The position numbers and the translations under genes are program-made. From NCBI RefSeq assembly GCF_014635825.1, contig NZ_BMDO01000004.1, forward strand, positions 62,001 to 126,000: a stretch of 64,000 nt of DNA, in the 5' to 3' direction. The notes below the pieces were generated by a model. It worked only from the letters and a program-made list of their open reading frames with translations. It was not told where the DNA came from and ran no database searches. Shown in pieces: positions 10,464 to 18,619 of this stretch. The stretch comes from Mucilaginibacter galii (GTDB taxonomy: Bacteria; Bacteroidota; Bacteroidia; Sphingobacteriales; Sphingobacteriaceae). The stretch's first letter is position 1; every line of letters begins with the position of its first letter.

Positions 10464-10545
10464 GTCATTGCGAGGAGCAATAGCGACGTGGCAATCACAA
10501 GGCTACAATATCGCGTGCGGTTGCCGCGCTGTCGCTCGCAATGAC
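10464..10545. repeat. Dispersed palindromic repeat (GTCATTGCGAGG type)
   Basis: An 82-bp palindrome opening GTCATTGCGAGGAGCAATAG and closing TGTCGCTCGCAATGAC. It is nearly identical over its arms to 2051-2139, with a different loop. Located 26 nt after the pirin stop codon and before the rhomboid gene. Likely a REP/BIME-like element; it could also act as a transcription-damping hairpin. Confidence 0.85.
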
Positions 10546-10635
10546 ATGGTTTTTATGTTGTGAAATATACACGCTTTTATAGGCCTAAATATATTTCGAT
10601 AATTAACTTAGTATTGCATAAAACGGCTCCCTCAA

Positions 10636-11289
10636 ATGAAAACACCCCTGCTCGATTACCTGCTCTTTTTTAAACCCCGCCCGGGTTTCGTGGTAACGCC
10701 CATTATTATAGATATGAATGTGATCATATTTTTCCTGATGGTAATTGCAGGTTTGGGCTTTAATGAAATAAATGCAGCCGATTTGTTGGCTTTAGGCGGC
10801 AACTATCGCCCGTACACTATGGGCGGGCAGTGGTGGCGCTTGCTTACCAGTATATTTTTGCATGGCGGTATAGCGCATGTTGGGATGAATATGGTTTTCC
10901 TGCTGGTGATAGGATTGTTTTTAGAGCCCATGGTAGGATCGGGCAGGTATTTGGTGGCTTACCTTTTTACCGGTATTGCTGCCGGGGTAGGGAGTATGTT
11001 GTGGTATTCGGCCGTGAGTGTGGGCGCATCAGGGGCTATATTTGGTTTAATAGGTGTTTTTATTTCCATGCTTATTTCGCCCATTATTAACTGGAGCGCT
11101 GCCAAGATTGTGATAGGTATCGTGGTGGTATTTATAGTTTACTATTACCTGTATGGCTTTGCCAGCGGGATAGATAATGTGGCTCATATTGTTGGCCTTA
11201 TTAGCGGCGTGTTCATCGGCTATCTGTTTTATCCGGCAGTTAAGCAACGCCGTGTGGCCAATCAAATACGGCATAAATACGGTTATTAA
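10636..11289 (+). CDS. Rhomboid family intramembrane serine protease
   Basis: Membrane-embedded protease of 217 residues with six predicted transmembrane segments. The catalytic serine is Ser132 in GASGAIFGL (GxSG motif) and the catalytic histidine is His184 in NVAHIVG; the HxxxN oxyanion motif of helix 2 is H81/N85 in HGGIAHVGMN. The WWRLLTSIFLHGG loop before helix 2 is also typical. Substrates of rhomboids are single-pass membrane proteins; none can be assigned here. Stands alone between a repeat element and an SDR gene. Confidence 0.93.
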   Translation: MKTPLLDYLLFFKPRPGFVVTPIIIDMNVIIFFLMVIAGLGFNEINAADLLALGGNYRPYTMGGQWWRLLTSIFLHGGIAHVGMNMVFLLVIGLFLEPMVGSGRYLVAYLFTGIAAGVGSMLWYSAVSVGASGAIFGLIGVFISMLISPIINWSAAKIVIGIVVVFIVYYYLYGFASGIDNVAHIVGLISGVFIGYLFYPAVKQRRVANQIRHKYGY

Positions 11290-11387
11290 TGTGGTAGTAT
11301 CCACTTTTTCAAAGTTTTATCACGTTACAAAATAAAACCTTTAGTTAAAATTAAGGTTATATTCAAAACTCAGCAATACTTCTTTTT

Positions 11388-12380
11388 ATGACATCTTCTC
11401 AGTACATGCCGGCTATGCCATTAAATAAAAAAACCATTGTAATAACCGGTGCAACCAGTGGCATTGGCCGCGCAACAGCCTTGGAGTTTGCCCGTTATGG
11501 TGCCAAGCTGGTACTGGCTGCCCGTCAAAAAGATGTATTGGATGAAATGGTTGACCTGTGCGACCGCCTGGGTGGAAAAGCTATTGCCGTGGTAACCGAT
11601 GTTACCGAACCCGAAGAGGTTACCCAGTTGGCTAAGGCCGCCTGCGTTTTTGGTGGCAGTTTAGATGTTTGGGTAAACGTAGCGGGTATTGGCGCTTTAG
11701 GCGAGTTTACTACCATACCTATTGAAGTGCATAATCAGGTAATAAAAACTAATCTGTTGGGTTATATTAACGGCGCCCATGCCGCCATGACGCATTTTAA
11801 AAAGCAAAAACGAGGTATATTAATAAACTTAAATTCGGTAGGTGGCTTTGTGGCGTTCCCGTACTCGGTATCATACACGGCCAGCAAATTTGGTTTGCGT
11901 GGTTACTCAGAAGCTTTACGTGCCGAGTTGCATGATTGTCCGGGTATTTACATTTGTGATGTGTTTCCGGGCTTTGTAGATACGCCGGGACCAAGCCATG
12001 CCGGAAATTACACGGGCAAATTATTAAAGCCTGCACCGCCTGTAGTGCCCACCTACAAGGTTGCACATACGGTGGTATCGCTTGCACAGCGGCCTAAAGA
12101 TTCGGTTACCTTGGGCAGCGCCGCGTATATGGCCCGCTTTAGCCAATGGGTATCGCCTAAACTTACCCGTTGGGCAACGGCCAAATTCATGATGCTGTAT
12201 CTTAAAAATGCGGAGCCCGCCCCGGTTACCAATGGCAGCATATTTGAACCTACACGCGAGAATAATAAAATATCGGGCGGGTATACTTCTAAAAAAGTAA
12301 GCAACAAAAAAGCTGCTCGCTACGCAGGTGTGGTTGGCGTAATTGCCGGCACTTTGTACCTTCTCAAAAAACTGAAATAA
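11388..12380 (+). CDS. SDR family NAD(P)-dependent oxidoreductase
   Basis: Classical short-chain dehydrogenase of 330 residues. Nucleotide-binding motif TGATSGIG at 20-27, NVAG at 97-100, and the catalytic triad Ser150, Tyr163, Lys167 (YTASK), with Asn near 122. The alanine-arginine pair after beta-2 (LAARQK) suggests NADP preference (inference). The chain is about 70 residues longer than a minimal SDR: the tail contains basic residues and a hydrophobic C-terminal helix (AGVVGVIAGTLYLLKKLK), so membrane attachment is likely. Substrate unknown; related bacterial proteins are often annotated as SDR oxidoreductases of general function. The first ATG is used as the start. Confidence 0.9.
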   Translation: MTSSQYMPAMPLNKKTIVITGATSGIGRATALEFARYGAKLVLAARQKDVLDEMVDLCDRLGGKAIAVVTDVTEPEEVTQLAKAACVFGGSLDVWVNVAGIGALGEFTTIPIEVHNQVIKTNLLGYINGAHAAMTHFKKQKRGILINLNSVGGFVAFPYSVSYTASKFGLRGYSEALRAELHDCPGIYICDVFPGFVDTPGPSHAGNYTGKLLKPAPPVVPTYKVAHTVVSLAQRPKDSVTLGSAAYMARFSQWVSPKLTRWATAKFMMLYLKNAEPAPVTNGSIFEPTRENNKISGGYTSKKVSNKKAARYAGVVGVIAGTLYLLKKLK

Positions 12381-12538
12381 ATATCGAGTTGGGTTGTTAA
12401 TGGTTTGCTTACCCTAGCTTAACGTTAATTTAACATTAATGTGGTTACCTTCGCTTAAAATGTACAAATGCTTGTGGGCAGTGTCATTTTTATAATTAAT
12501 CGTGTAGCCGCTTATCTTATTTATACCTTTACGCCCAG

Positions 12539-13183
12539 ATGAAAAATATACTCACCCGGTTCTTACCAGATAACGATAAAGTATTTTTTAACCTTTTTAA
12601 CCGGGCAACATCTAACAGCGCTGCCATGGCCAAATTGCTTTTTGAAGCAGTTAGCGGCGACTGGGACCCTGAACATAAAACCGAATTTGCTCAAATAAGC
12701 CGTCTTAAAACTAACTCGAGCGATATAAAGAGACAGGTGTATGCCGTATCGGGCAAAGCCCTGGTATCTCCTTTTGAGCGTAACGATATGTATGCACTGG
12801 TTTCTGCCGTTAACGCCGTGTCTGACTATATAGATTCATCTGCACGCCGCATCAATTTATATTCTATCGATGTTATAACCCCATCTATCCACGAGTTGTG
12901 CCGCATTATTATGGAGGCTACCCAGCAACTTGAAAAATGTGTAAAAGCGTTGAGCAATATCAGCGAGCCCGATTTGATCACTCAATTGTGCAACGAGGTT
13001 AAGCAATTAGAACATAAGGCTGATGATATCTACGACGAAGCTTTTGCCCAGTTGAACGCCAAAGAAACCGATATTTTTCAACTCATTAAATACAGTGAAA
13101 TATTGGGCGCTCTTGAACGTACTACCGACAGGTGCGAAGATGTTACCTACATTATCGAAAGTATCCTAATCAAGAACAGTTAA
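12539..13183 (+). CDS. DUF47 family protein (PhoU-like, phosphate-transport accessory)
   Basis: An all-helical protein of 214 residues of the DUF47/PhoU-like superfamily, which usually assists or regulates PitA-type phosphate transporters. Visible family traits: MKNILTRFLPDNDKVFFNLF at the N-terminus, the metal-site like EHKTEF and KQLEHKADDIYDEAF repeats with conserved E/H/D, and RTTDRCEDVTYIIESI at the end. In most Bacteroidota a pit gene follows immediately, but here the next gene is convergent. A TACCTTTA element at 12524-12531 leaves only a few bases before the ATG, so the leader is very short. Its stop shares TTAA with that of the convergent gene. Confidence 0.9.
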   Translation: MKNILTRFLPDNDKVFFNLFNRATSNSAAMAKLLFEAVSGDWDPEHKTEFAQISRLKTNSSDIKRQVYAVSGKALVSPFERNDMYALVSAVNAVSDYIDSSARRINLYSIDVITPSIHELCRIIMEATQQLEKCVKALSNISEPDLITQLCNEVKQLEHKADDIYDEAFAQLNAKETDIFQLIKYSEILGALERTTDRCEDVTYIIESILIKNS

Positions 13184-14337
13184 TTAACTCTTCCATGTAT
13201 TTTTGGGCGAGGTTGGCTTTTATCTCCATACTTCCTGCCCTGCAGCGATTTACCATTTGCGTAATAAGCCATGGTTAAGTTGATCATTCGGTTGTAAGTG
13301 CGTAAACCCTCGGGCTGGTTATTGATCTTTAAAAAGCGGTCATAAAAAAGGCTGCTAATGTAACCTATTTGGTTTTCGTAATGTTCCCAGTAATCCTGGT
13401 CTGCTTTGATATCGCTCTTAACGGCAGGTGATATGTTCGTCTTTAGCTGATGATATACCACGGTATCACGCCGGTAAACCTGGTGCATAAATTCTTCCAT
13501 GGCCATAAAATAAGCTGAATATCTCAGCAAGCGGTCGTGCGATCGTTCTCCAGCTAAAAACCCTACAAAGTTAGCTTCATCTTCGCGCGCAAAACCCATT
13601 TGGTGTGCAATTTCATGGCAGGCTGTTACTGGTCTGTTTACTACGGGCATGGCATAATTAATTTGCGCCTCGCCGCTAAAAGGGTTAAAGTAGCCGGCCG
13701 TGCCCATATAATTAAGCAAGAAGGTAAATATAGAAGGTTTTACAGCAGGATAAATGCTCCGTAAAGCCTTATGCCGATGCGCCAATTGCCGCACAGCTTT
13801 TACCGCATTTTGATAAATAGCTTTATTGCTTTGGTTTTGCTGTGATGAAGTCAGTAGAGCCCGGTTGGCGTTGGTGCTGTCTATCAATAAGAGGGTAATG
13901 GTTTGCAGGCGTTCAAAAGTATAAGTGCTGTCTTGCAACGATAATATTTTGGCTGCCGGCGGCCTGAAATAGTTCATACCCCATAAAAGGTAAAAGGCAG
14001 CTATAAAAACCTGTATACCGATCACCAGTCTTAAACCAACTGAACCCGCCTGCCGATATTGCTTTCGAAAAAGCTGGCGAATGATCTTCCATAGAGATAC
14101 TATGGCAACAATGATGATAGAGGTATAAAAAACATCGCCCAGGCTAAACGGAAGCCAGCCTAATAAAAGATGCCAAAGAAAGCTTATCCAGCGATACAAG
14201 CCGGTAGAGTAGTATCTCTCAGTAAAGTTGGGAAAATTGCCTGTAGTAAAAAGTAAAAGCAACAGTAAACACAAGCCGGCTATAACAAAGAGTAGTTTTT
14301 TTGTTGTTAACGTATTGCCCGGTGCGTACTTGTTCAT
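13180..14337 (-). CDS. DUF3810 family membrane protein with HExxH zinc-peptidase motif
   Basis: A 385-residue integral membrane protein. Three hydrophobic segments lie in the first third (around residues 15-35, 65-85 and 105-120). The large C-terminal part is extracytoplasmic and carries HEIAHQMGF near residue 240, then EDEANFVGFLAG, an arrangement resembling gluzincin-type metallopeptidases with a downstream glutamate ligand. DUF3810 is a recognised family without an established substrate, so protease activity is inferred from the motif only. Convergent with the DUF47 gene; the two coding regions share 4 bp (TTAA), so each stop codon lies inside the other. Confidence 0.88.
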   Translation of the reverse strand: MNKYAPGNTLTTKKLLFVIAGLCLLLLLLFTTGNFPNFTERYYSTGLYRWISFLWHLLLGWLPFSLGDVFYTSIIIVAIVSLWKIIRQLFRKQYRQAGSVGLRLVIGIQVFIAAFYLLWGMNYFRPPAAKILSLQDSTYTFERLQTITLLLIDSTNANRALLTSSQQNQSNKAIYQNAVKAVRQLAHRHKALRSIYPAVKPSIFTFLLNYMGTAGYFNPFSGEAQINYAMPVVNRPVTACHEIAHQMGFAREDEANFVGFLAGERSHDRLLRYSAYFMAMEEFMHQVYRRDTVVYHQLKTNISPAVKSDIKADQDYWEHYENQIGYISSLFYDRFLKINNQPEGLRTYNRMINLTMAYYANGKSLQGRKYGDKSQPRPKIHGRVN

Positions 14338-14407
14338 GCAGCAAAGTAAACCGCATAAGCGTACATCTGCAATTTAAATGTAGATTATTAGAGAATGTAG
14401 CAATAAA

Positions 14408-14602
14408 TTAATCTTCTTCTTTCAGTTCCTCCCAATAAACGGTTTCTAAAAACATGCCGTTGTTTACGGCTACCTGGGCTTTTATAATGTCAAGCTGTTC
14501 TTTAACCTTTTCTGGGTTAAGCGTTCCGTCTACAGAATAGTAATATATAATATTACCAGTTTTGCTGTTTACAAATTTATAGTGTTTCACCGGAGTTTCC
14601 AT
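14408..14602 (-). CDS. Small hypothetical protein (64 aa)
   Basis: Short acidic soluble protein (METPVKHYKFVNSKTGN... ending WEELKEED) with no signal peptide or membrane segment. Predicted alternation of beta strand (HYKFVNSKTGNIIYYYS) and helix (NPEKVKEQLDIIKAQVAV). Not recognised as a named family. It lies about 70 nt upstream of the DUF3810 gene on the same strand and could be co-transcribed. Support for being real: normal composition, an ATG start, and room for its own promoter; no homology evidence is available here. Confidence 0.6.
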   Translation of the reverse strand: METPVKHYKFVNSKTGNIIYYYSVDGTLNPEKVKEQLDIIKAQVAVNNGMFLETVYWEELKEED

Positions 14603-14715
14603 AGCTTAATGGTTTAAGTGAGCAACTGCTTAATAACAGTAACACATTAAATGCCTGTAAGTTCTAAAAGCGGTTTAGTTGCTAGGCTAATTTTGCAGGT
14701 CATGATTACTATTTT

Positions 14716-14766
14716 AACTAAGTTATAATGTTACCTATATCATTATTTTAACAATATAATTTAGTT
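14716..14766. promoter_or_regulatory. Near-perfect inverted repeat in AT-rich divergent promoter region
   Basis: AACTAAGTTATA (14716-14727) and TATAATTTAGTT (14755-14766) are inverted copies with a single mismatch, separated by 27 nt. They lie between the divergent small-protein gene and the secreted protein gene at 14815, in a very AT-rich 212-bp spacer. They could be an operator dyad or simply reflect base composition. Confidence 0.35.
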
Positions 14767-14814
14767 AGTATAACTATTATATTAAAATTCCATCTTTGCC
14801 TTTAATTAGGCAAT

Positions 14815-15729
14815 ATGTTAAAAGGTTTGCAACGACGACGATTTTTATGGCCAGTGCTCATTTTTGCACTGGAACTGGCAGCCTATGCTCAAAATAAAGG
14901 CGACGATAAAAATTATGTTTCGGGCAAATTGCAAAGCGATCTGAATAAGGAAACTTCAGGTATTGCCGCTTCTACTGATCATCCAAATATCTTTTATATT
15001 CATAATGACAGCGGCGATACCAGCCGTTTTTTTGCCATAACACCTGATGGAAAACTGAAGGGTATATTTAATTATGCTGCAACCGGCGGCGGAACGCACG
15101 GTGTAAAAGACTGTGAGGATATAGCTGTTGGCGAGGGCCCGGAGGCTGGTAAAAGTTATGTTTACATGGGCGATATTGGTGATAATGCATCGAACAATCC
15201 ACACATAACGGTTTACCGCATAGCCGAACCCCAAATACCAACCGATGCAAGCAACGCTCAAAACCTGAAAAGCGCACCCTTGTATTTAAAATACCCCGAT
15301 GCACCCCGGGATGCCGAAACGCTGATGATAGACCCTGTTGAAAAGCTGCTGTACATTGTAACCAAGCGCGGCAGTGACGTAGGTGTTTATACAGCCCCGT
15401 TAAAGTTTAATGCAGGCCACACCGTTACACTCACCAAGCGCTGCGAGCTTCACTTCAGAGGTTTACAGCCATTTAAGTGGATAGTAAGCGGCGACATTAG
15501 CAAAGATGGTAGCCAAGTGATCTTGAAAAGTTACAGCCGCATTTATTACTGGAAACGCGAGGGTAACGAGCCCATTTGGCAAACGCTGCAACGCAAGCCC
15601 CGGCAGCCAGCTTACGAACAGGAAAGGTTAGGCGAGGCCGTAGGCTTTGCGCCTAATGGCAAGAGTTATTATACAGTAAGCGAGGGTGCAAAGCAACCTA
15701 TATTCCACTACGCGGTACCTAAACCGTGA
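14815..15729 (+). CDS. Secreted protein of unknown function, probable beta-propeller
   Basis: A 304-residue exported protein; the N-terminus (MLKGLQRRRFLWPVLIFAL... AYAQ) is a signal peptide. The mature part has repeated strand blocks such as FYIHNDSGDTSRFFAITPDG, SYVYMGDIGDNA, KLLYIVTKRGSDVGVYT and GDISKDGSQVILKSYSRIYYW, which read like blades of a propeller, and acidic D/E/N patches (KDCEDIAVG) that may bind a metal. It resembles Bacteroidota proteins annotated only as hypothetical or esterase-like propellers. No neighbour points to a function; the downstream gene is 90 nt away with its own promoter. Confidence 0.75.
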   Translation: MLKGLQRRRFLWPVLIFALELAAYAQNKGDDKNYVSGKLQSDLNKETSGIAASTDHPNIFYIHNDSGDTSRFFAITPDGKLKGIFNYAATGGGTHGVKDCEDIAVGEGPEAGKSYVYMGDIGDNASNNPHITVYRIAEPQIPTDASNAQNLKSAPLYLKYPDAPRDAETLMIDPVEKLLYIVTKRGSDVGVYTAPLKFNAGHTVTLTKRCELHFRGLQPFKWIVSGDISKDGSQVILKSYSRIYYWKREGNEPIWQTLQRKPRQPAYEQERLGEAVGFAPNGKSYYTVSEGAKQPIFHYAVPKP

Positions 15730-15795
15730 GTGATGTACATTGTCATAAAGCGGTAATCAATAGTTCTTGCGTGTCGCCTTATGGGCAGGCATGAT

Positions 15796-15803
15796 TACCT
15801 TTG
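15796..15803 (+). promoter_or_regulatory. Bacteroidetes -7 element (TACCTTTG)
   Basis: A perfect match to the TAnnTTTG -7 consensus lies 17 nt before the ATG of the DsbA/FrnE-like gene. No good TTTG -33 box was found at the usual 19-nt spacing, so the assignment rests on the -7 element and position only. Confidence 0.5.
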
Positions 15804-15820
15804 TTTAAATTCCATTAACA

Positions 15821-16525
15821 ATGAAAGTACAAATTTGGTCGGATGTAATGTGCCCGTTCTGTTACATTGGCAAGCGCAGGTTTGAAGAAGCGTTAACCGC
15901 TTTTGGCCAGCAAGATAAAGTTGAAATTGAATGGAAAAGCTTTCAACTGAACCCGGCCTTAAAAACCGATACACAAATAAGCGTTTACCAATCTTTAGCC
16001 GATAGTAAAGGCTGGCAACTGGATTACGCCAAACAAGTAACCGGCCAGGTTGCAGAAATGGCATCACAGGTAGGGCTTGATTTTAACTTTGACCATGCAG
16101 TGGTGGCAAACAGTTTTAACGCACATCGTTTTAGCCATTTTGCCAAACGGCATAATTTAGGCGATGCTGCGGAAGAGCAATTGTTCATGGCTTATTTTAC
16201 CGATGGCTTGAATATCGACGACCAGGACACACTGGTTGAATTAGGAATTAAAATAGGTTTAGATGCGAATGAAGTGCGCGAAATGCTGAATAATACGGAA
16301 GCATTCGCCGGTGAGGTTCGTCAGGACATCTCTGAAGCTGAGACTCTCGGCATTAGAGGGGTGCCATTCTTTGTAATGAACGACAAGTATGCCGTATCGG
16401 GTGCGCAGACTACTGATGTATTTCTAAATACACTAAATACAGCCTATCAGGAATGGGAGCAAGAAGAAGGCAACGGGTTCAGCGTAACCGAAGGGCCAAG
16501 CTGCGACGTTGACGGTAACTGTTAA
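15821..16525 (+). CDS. DsbA family oxidoreductase, FrnE-like
   Basis: Thioredoxin-fold disulfide oxidoreductase of 234 residues. The redox motif CPFC is at residues 11-14 (SDVMCPFCYIGKRRFEEAL), and the cis-proline follows in RGVPFFVMNDKYAVSGAQ. A large helical insertion (about 70-155) is standard for the FrnE/polyketide-type branch (2-hydroxychromene-2-carboxylate isomerase relatives). No signal peptide is present, so the protein is cytoplasmic, unlike true DsbA. A C-terminal cysteine pair (GPSCDVDGNC) is notable and may be a second redox or metal site, as described for FrnE-type proteins. Role in oxidative-stress tolerance is inference from that subfamily. Followed by a strong bidirectional terminator. 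Confidence 0.92.
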   Translation: MKVQIWSDVMCPFCYIGKRRFEEALTAFGQQDKVEIEWKSFQLNPALKTDTQISVYQSLADSKGWQLDYAKQVTGQVAEMASQVGLDFNFDHAVVANSFNAHRFSHFAKRHNLGDAAEEQLFMAYFTDGLNIDDQDTLVELGIKIGLDANEVREMLNNTEAFAGEVRQDISEAETLGIRGVPFFVMNDKYAVSGAQTTDVFLNTLNTAYQEWEQEEGNGFSVTEGPSCDVDGNC

Positions 16526-16535
16526 ACCATATATC

Positions 16536-16588
16536 TTATAAACAAAGAAAGGCCTGTATGCAAAATACAGGCCTTTCTTTGTTTATAT
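16536..16588. terminator. Bidirectional intrinsic terminator
   Basis: A perfect stem of about 22 bp (arms ATAAACAAAGAAAGGCC... and ...GGCCTTTCTTTGTTTAT) with a short GCAAA loop, lying between the convergent DsbA-like and desaturase genes. The A/T-rich outer part of the stem supplies U-tracts in both directions. Confidence 0.88.
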
Positions 16589-16596
16589 CAGTTGCG

Positions 16597-17595
16597 TTAT
16601 GCTACCATAGCGCTTGGGTCTTGTGTTTTAGCTGTGGGTGCGGTAATCTTAGTACCACGGTTTGAACGCGCAGTACGTGAAAACACAGATAGTTCGCGGT
16701 TAAACAAAAACTCGAACAACAGGCGGGTGTACGAAGTATGATAACCTAAGGTATCATAATGTCCACCTGCAAGAGCCTTAATTTTAGGCAGGTTGTTCCA
16801 TGGCACTGATGGAAAATCGTGGTGCTCATTGTGGTAACCTACGTTAAGGTTGGTTAAGTTTAGGCGACCATAATAGCTTTTGGTTTCCTGCTCACCGTGG
16901 GTTAAGAAATGCTCCTGAATCCAGCGGGCACCAAGTGGGTGTAATCCTACTGAGAAGAAGAAGCTTAAAGCCAGGTAAAGTATGGCAGTCCAACCCAAGA
17001 AATAAACTACTGCGGCAGTAAATGCAATTTGAACTACCCAGTTAACCAATGTCCAGGAATCAAACAAGTTAATTTCTTTTAAACGGAATGGGCGCAGCGC
17101 CTGAAATATAGGATAGAACAACAACCACATGGCTTTACCAAATGAAGAATTATTGATCATTTTAGCTTCCCAATGGAAAGGCATATCGGCATCTAAAGCT
17201 TCAACACCCTGAAAAGAGTGGTGCTTTAAGTGATATTTTTGAAAAGAAACCGAACTTGGCAATAGGGTAGGCAGGTTAGCAAATATGCCCGACCAGGTAT
17301 TGGCTACACGGTTTTTAAAGATCAAGTTGTGTGCACACTCATGTATACAAACGAACAACGAGTGGCAAGCAAATGCACCAATACCGTAAGCGGCAAGTGC
17401 TACCCAATACCAGGCTGCATCTTTAAGCAAATAGGCCGTAACCAATTGTACGCCTACGCATAATGCAATAACTAAGAAAGTGTAAGGGTTGCGACCAATA
17501 AGGTTGCGAATTTCGGGATGTAATTTAATGATAGTTTTAGTGCGGTCTTTATGCGGTTCGACCTCATCAGACCATCTGAAACTTTTTTTCTTCAT
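16597..17595 (-). CDS. Membrane fatty acid desaturase resembling sphingolipid delta-4 desaturase (DEGS type)
   Basis: Di-iron membrane desaturase of 332 residues. Histidine boxes: HECAHN (85-90), HLKHH (122-126) and HNEHH (255-259), with the extra GLHP...EH pair (H219, H229). Beyond the boxes, the whole chain follows dihydroceramide desaturase (DEGS/DES1) as I remember it: N-terminal FRW...PHKDRTKTIIKLHPEI, then KDAAWYWVALAAYGIG, ANLPTLLPSSVSFQKYH, LNLTNLNVGYHNEHHDFP and a C-terminal SVFSR, and the length is almost the same (human DEGS1 is 323). This suggests a sphingolipid or ceramide substrate, plausible because this phylum makes sphingolipids; an acyl-lipid desaturase remains possible. Four or more transmembrane helices. 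Single gene between two terminators; no sphingolipid biosynthesis gene lies adjacent. Confidence 0.88.
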   Translation of the reverse strand: MKKKSFRWSDEVEPHKDRTKTIIKLHPEIRNLIGRNPYTFLVIALCVGVQLVTAYLLKDAAWYWVALAAYGIGAFACHSLFVCIHECAHNLIFKNRVANTWSGIFANLPTLLPSSVSFQKYHLKHHSFQGVEALDADMPFHWEAKMINNSSFGKAMWLLFYPIFQALRPFRLKEINLFDSWTLVNWVVQIAFTAAVVYFLGWTAILYLALSFFFSVGLHPLGARWIQEHFLTHGEQETKSYYGRLNLTNLNVGYHNEHHDFPSVPWNNLPKIKALAGGHYDTLGYHTSYTRLLFEFLFNRELSVFSRTARSNRGTKITAPTAKTQDPSAMVA

Positions 17596-17680
17596 ACTTT
17601 ATAGCTGTTACTTAGAGTAAATAAAGGTAAAACATTTTCTACGAAAATTATGACTTTTATGTTTAAGTAATGTAAAGTAC

Positions 17681-17732
17681 AAAAAAAATCCTGCAAGTAG
17701 CACTTATAACGCTACCTGCAGGGATTTTTTTT
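17681..17732. terminator. Intrinsic terminator, probably bidirectional
   Basis: Hairpin with arms ATCCTGCAAGTAGC and GCTACCTGCAGGGAT (one A/C mismatch) around a 9-nt loop, flanked by A8 on the left and T8 on the right. It lies directly after the leftward alpha/beta hydrolase gene and before the promoter region of the desaturase. Confidence 0.85.
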
Positions 17733-17748
17733 CAAAGTTTCTATTTTA

Positions 17749-18555
17749 TTAATTATCTATTTTTATCTCATTAACCTCATATGCAGGCGCGTTTTCGTGT
17801 GCATTTATCCATTCGCTTACGGTGTTGATCACTTGCTCATAACCCGGTTCAACGCAAATAAAATGACTTTTACCTGCAAATTTACGATAGGTTGTGCTGC
17901 TTATTTCATCTGTGTAAGCATTGGCGTTTTTTTCGCAAAGCTCATACGGAATTATTTGATCTTCTTCGCCAGCTATAAAAAGCAGTGGAACATGTGGCAG
18001 GTCAAGATCAACCTTGCCATCATCGCCCAGGCAATCACGCAATACGTTGCGGCTATCATTTGTGGCGGTTCTTTCAAATGGTTCTTTAACCTGTTCCAAA
18101 GAGAGTGTATTGGCAAAAGCTCCCTGAAATCCTTCCAGGTCCATTATAAATGGTTCATCACCTTTCAACGGGTTCATGATCAGGGCACTGTTTTTAGCGA
18201 AACCCCAATCGAGCGATATCATACCATTTGGCGCTACCGAACTTAAAGGCACGCCCAGTAAAGCCAGTCCTTCATTTACCAATATTTGTACAATTAAGCC
18301 TCCCACCGAATGACCAATTAAAATAGGTTTTTCGGTTTGGCTGGCTGCCAGTTGTCTGTATTTTTCGATAACCGTAGCCAACTTTAACTCACCTAAACCA
18401 GTGGGTGGATTAGCGCGCAAATCTGCAGGTTCGCCTTCGTGCAATGGCCACGATTCGGCTATGCAATTATAACCTTTGGCTCTAAAATATTCAACCCAAG
18501 GCTCCCAGCTTTTGGCATTCTGAAACATGCCATGAATAAAAATAATCGTTTTCAT
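17749..18555 (-). CDS. Alpha/beta hydrolase
   Basis: A 268-residue serine hydrolase without a signal peptide. The oxyanion region IFIHGMFQNAKSWEPW lies at the N-terminus, the nucleophile elbow GHSVGG has Ser83, the acid is probably Asp in FIAGEEDQIIP, and the catalytic His is in GKSHFICVEPG. A cap region occupies about residues 110-195. Substrate is not predictable; the family includes esterases, lipases and haloperoxidase-like enzymes. Separated from the desaturase by a terminator, so it is an independent unit. Confidence 0.9.
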   Translation of the reverse strand: MKTIIFIHGMFQNAKSWEPWVEYFRAKGYNCIAESWPLHEGEPADLRANPPTGLGELKLATVIEKYRQLAASQTEKPILIGHSVGGLIVQILVNEGLALLGVPLSSVAPNGMISLDWGFAKNSALIMNPLKGDEPFIMDLEGFQGAFANTLSLEQVKEPFERTATNDSRNVLRDCLGDDGKVDLDLPHVPLLFIAGEEDQIIPYELCEKNANAYTDEISSTTYRKFAGKSHFICVEPGYEQVINTVSEWINAHENAPAYEVNEIKIDN

Positions 18556-18619
18556 AAGTAGTTGTTAATATAAACTAACTACAAATGCCCGTGTATATTT
18601 GTTGAAAAGCATCTACAAA

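Noticed and set aside
17797..18246. 149-codon plus-strand frame opposite the alpha/beta hydrolase
   Set aside because: Shadow of the hydrolase coding sequence whose catalytic motifs are intact on the other strand.
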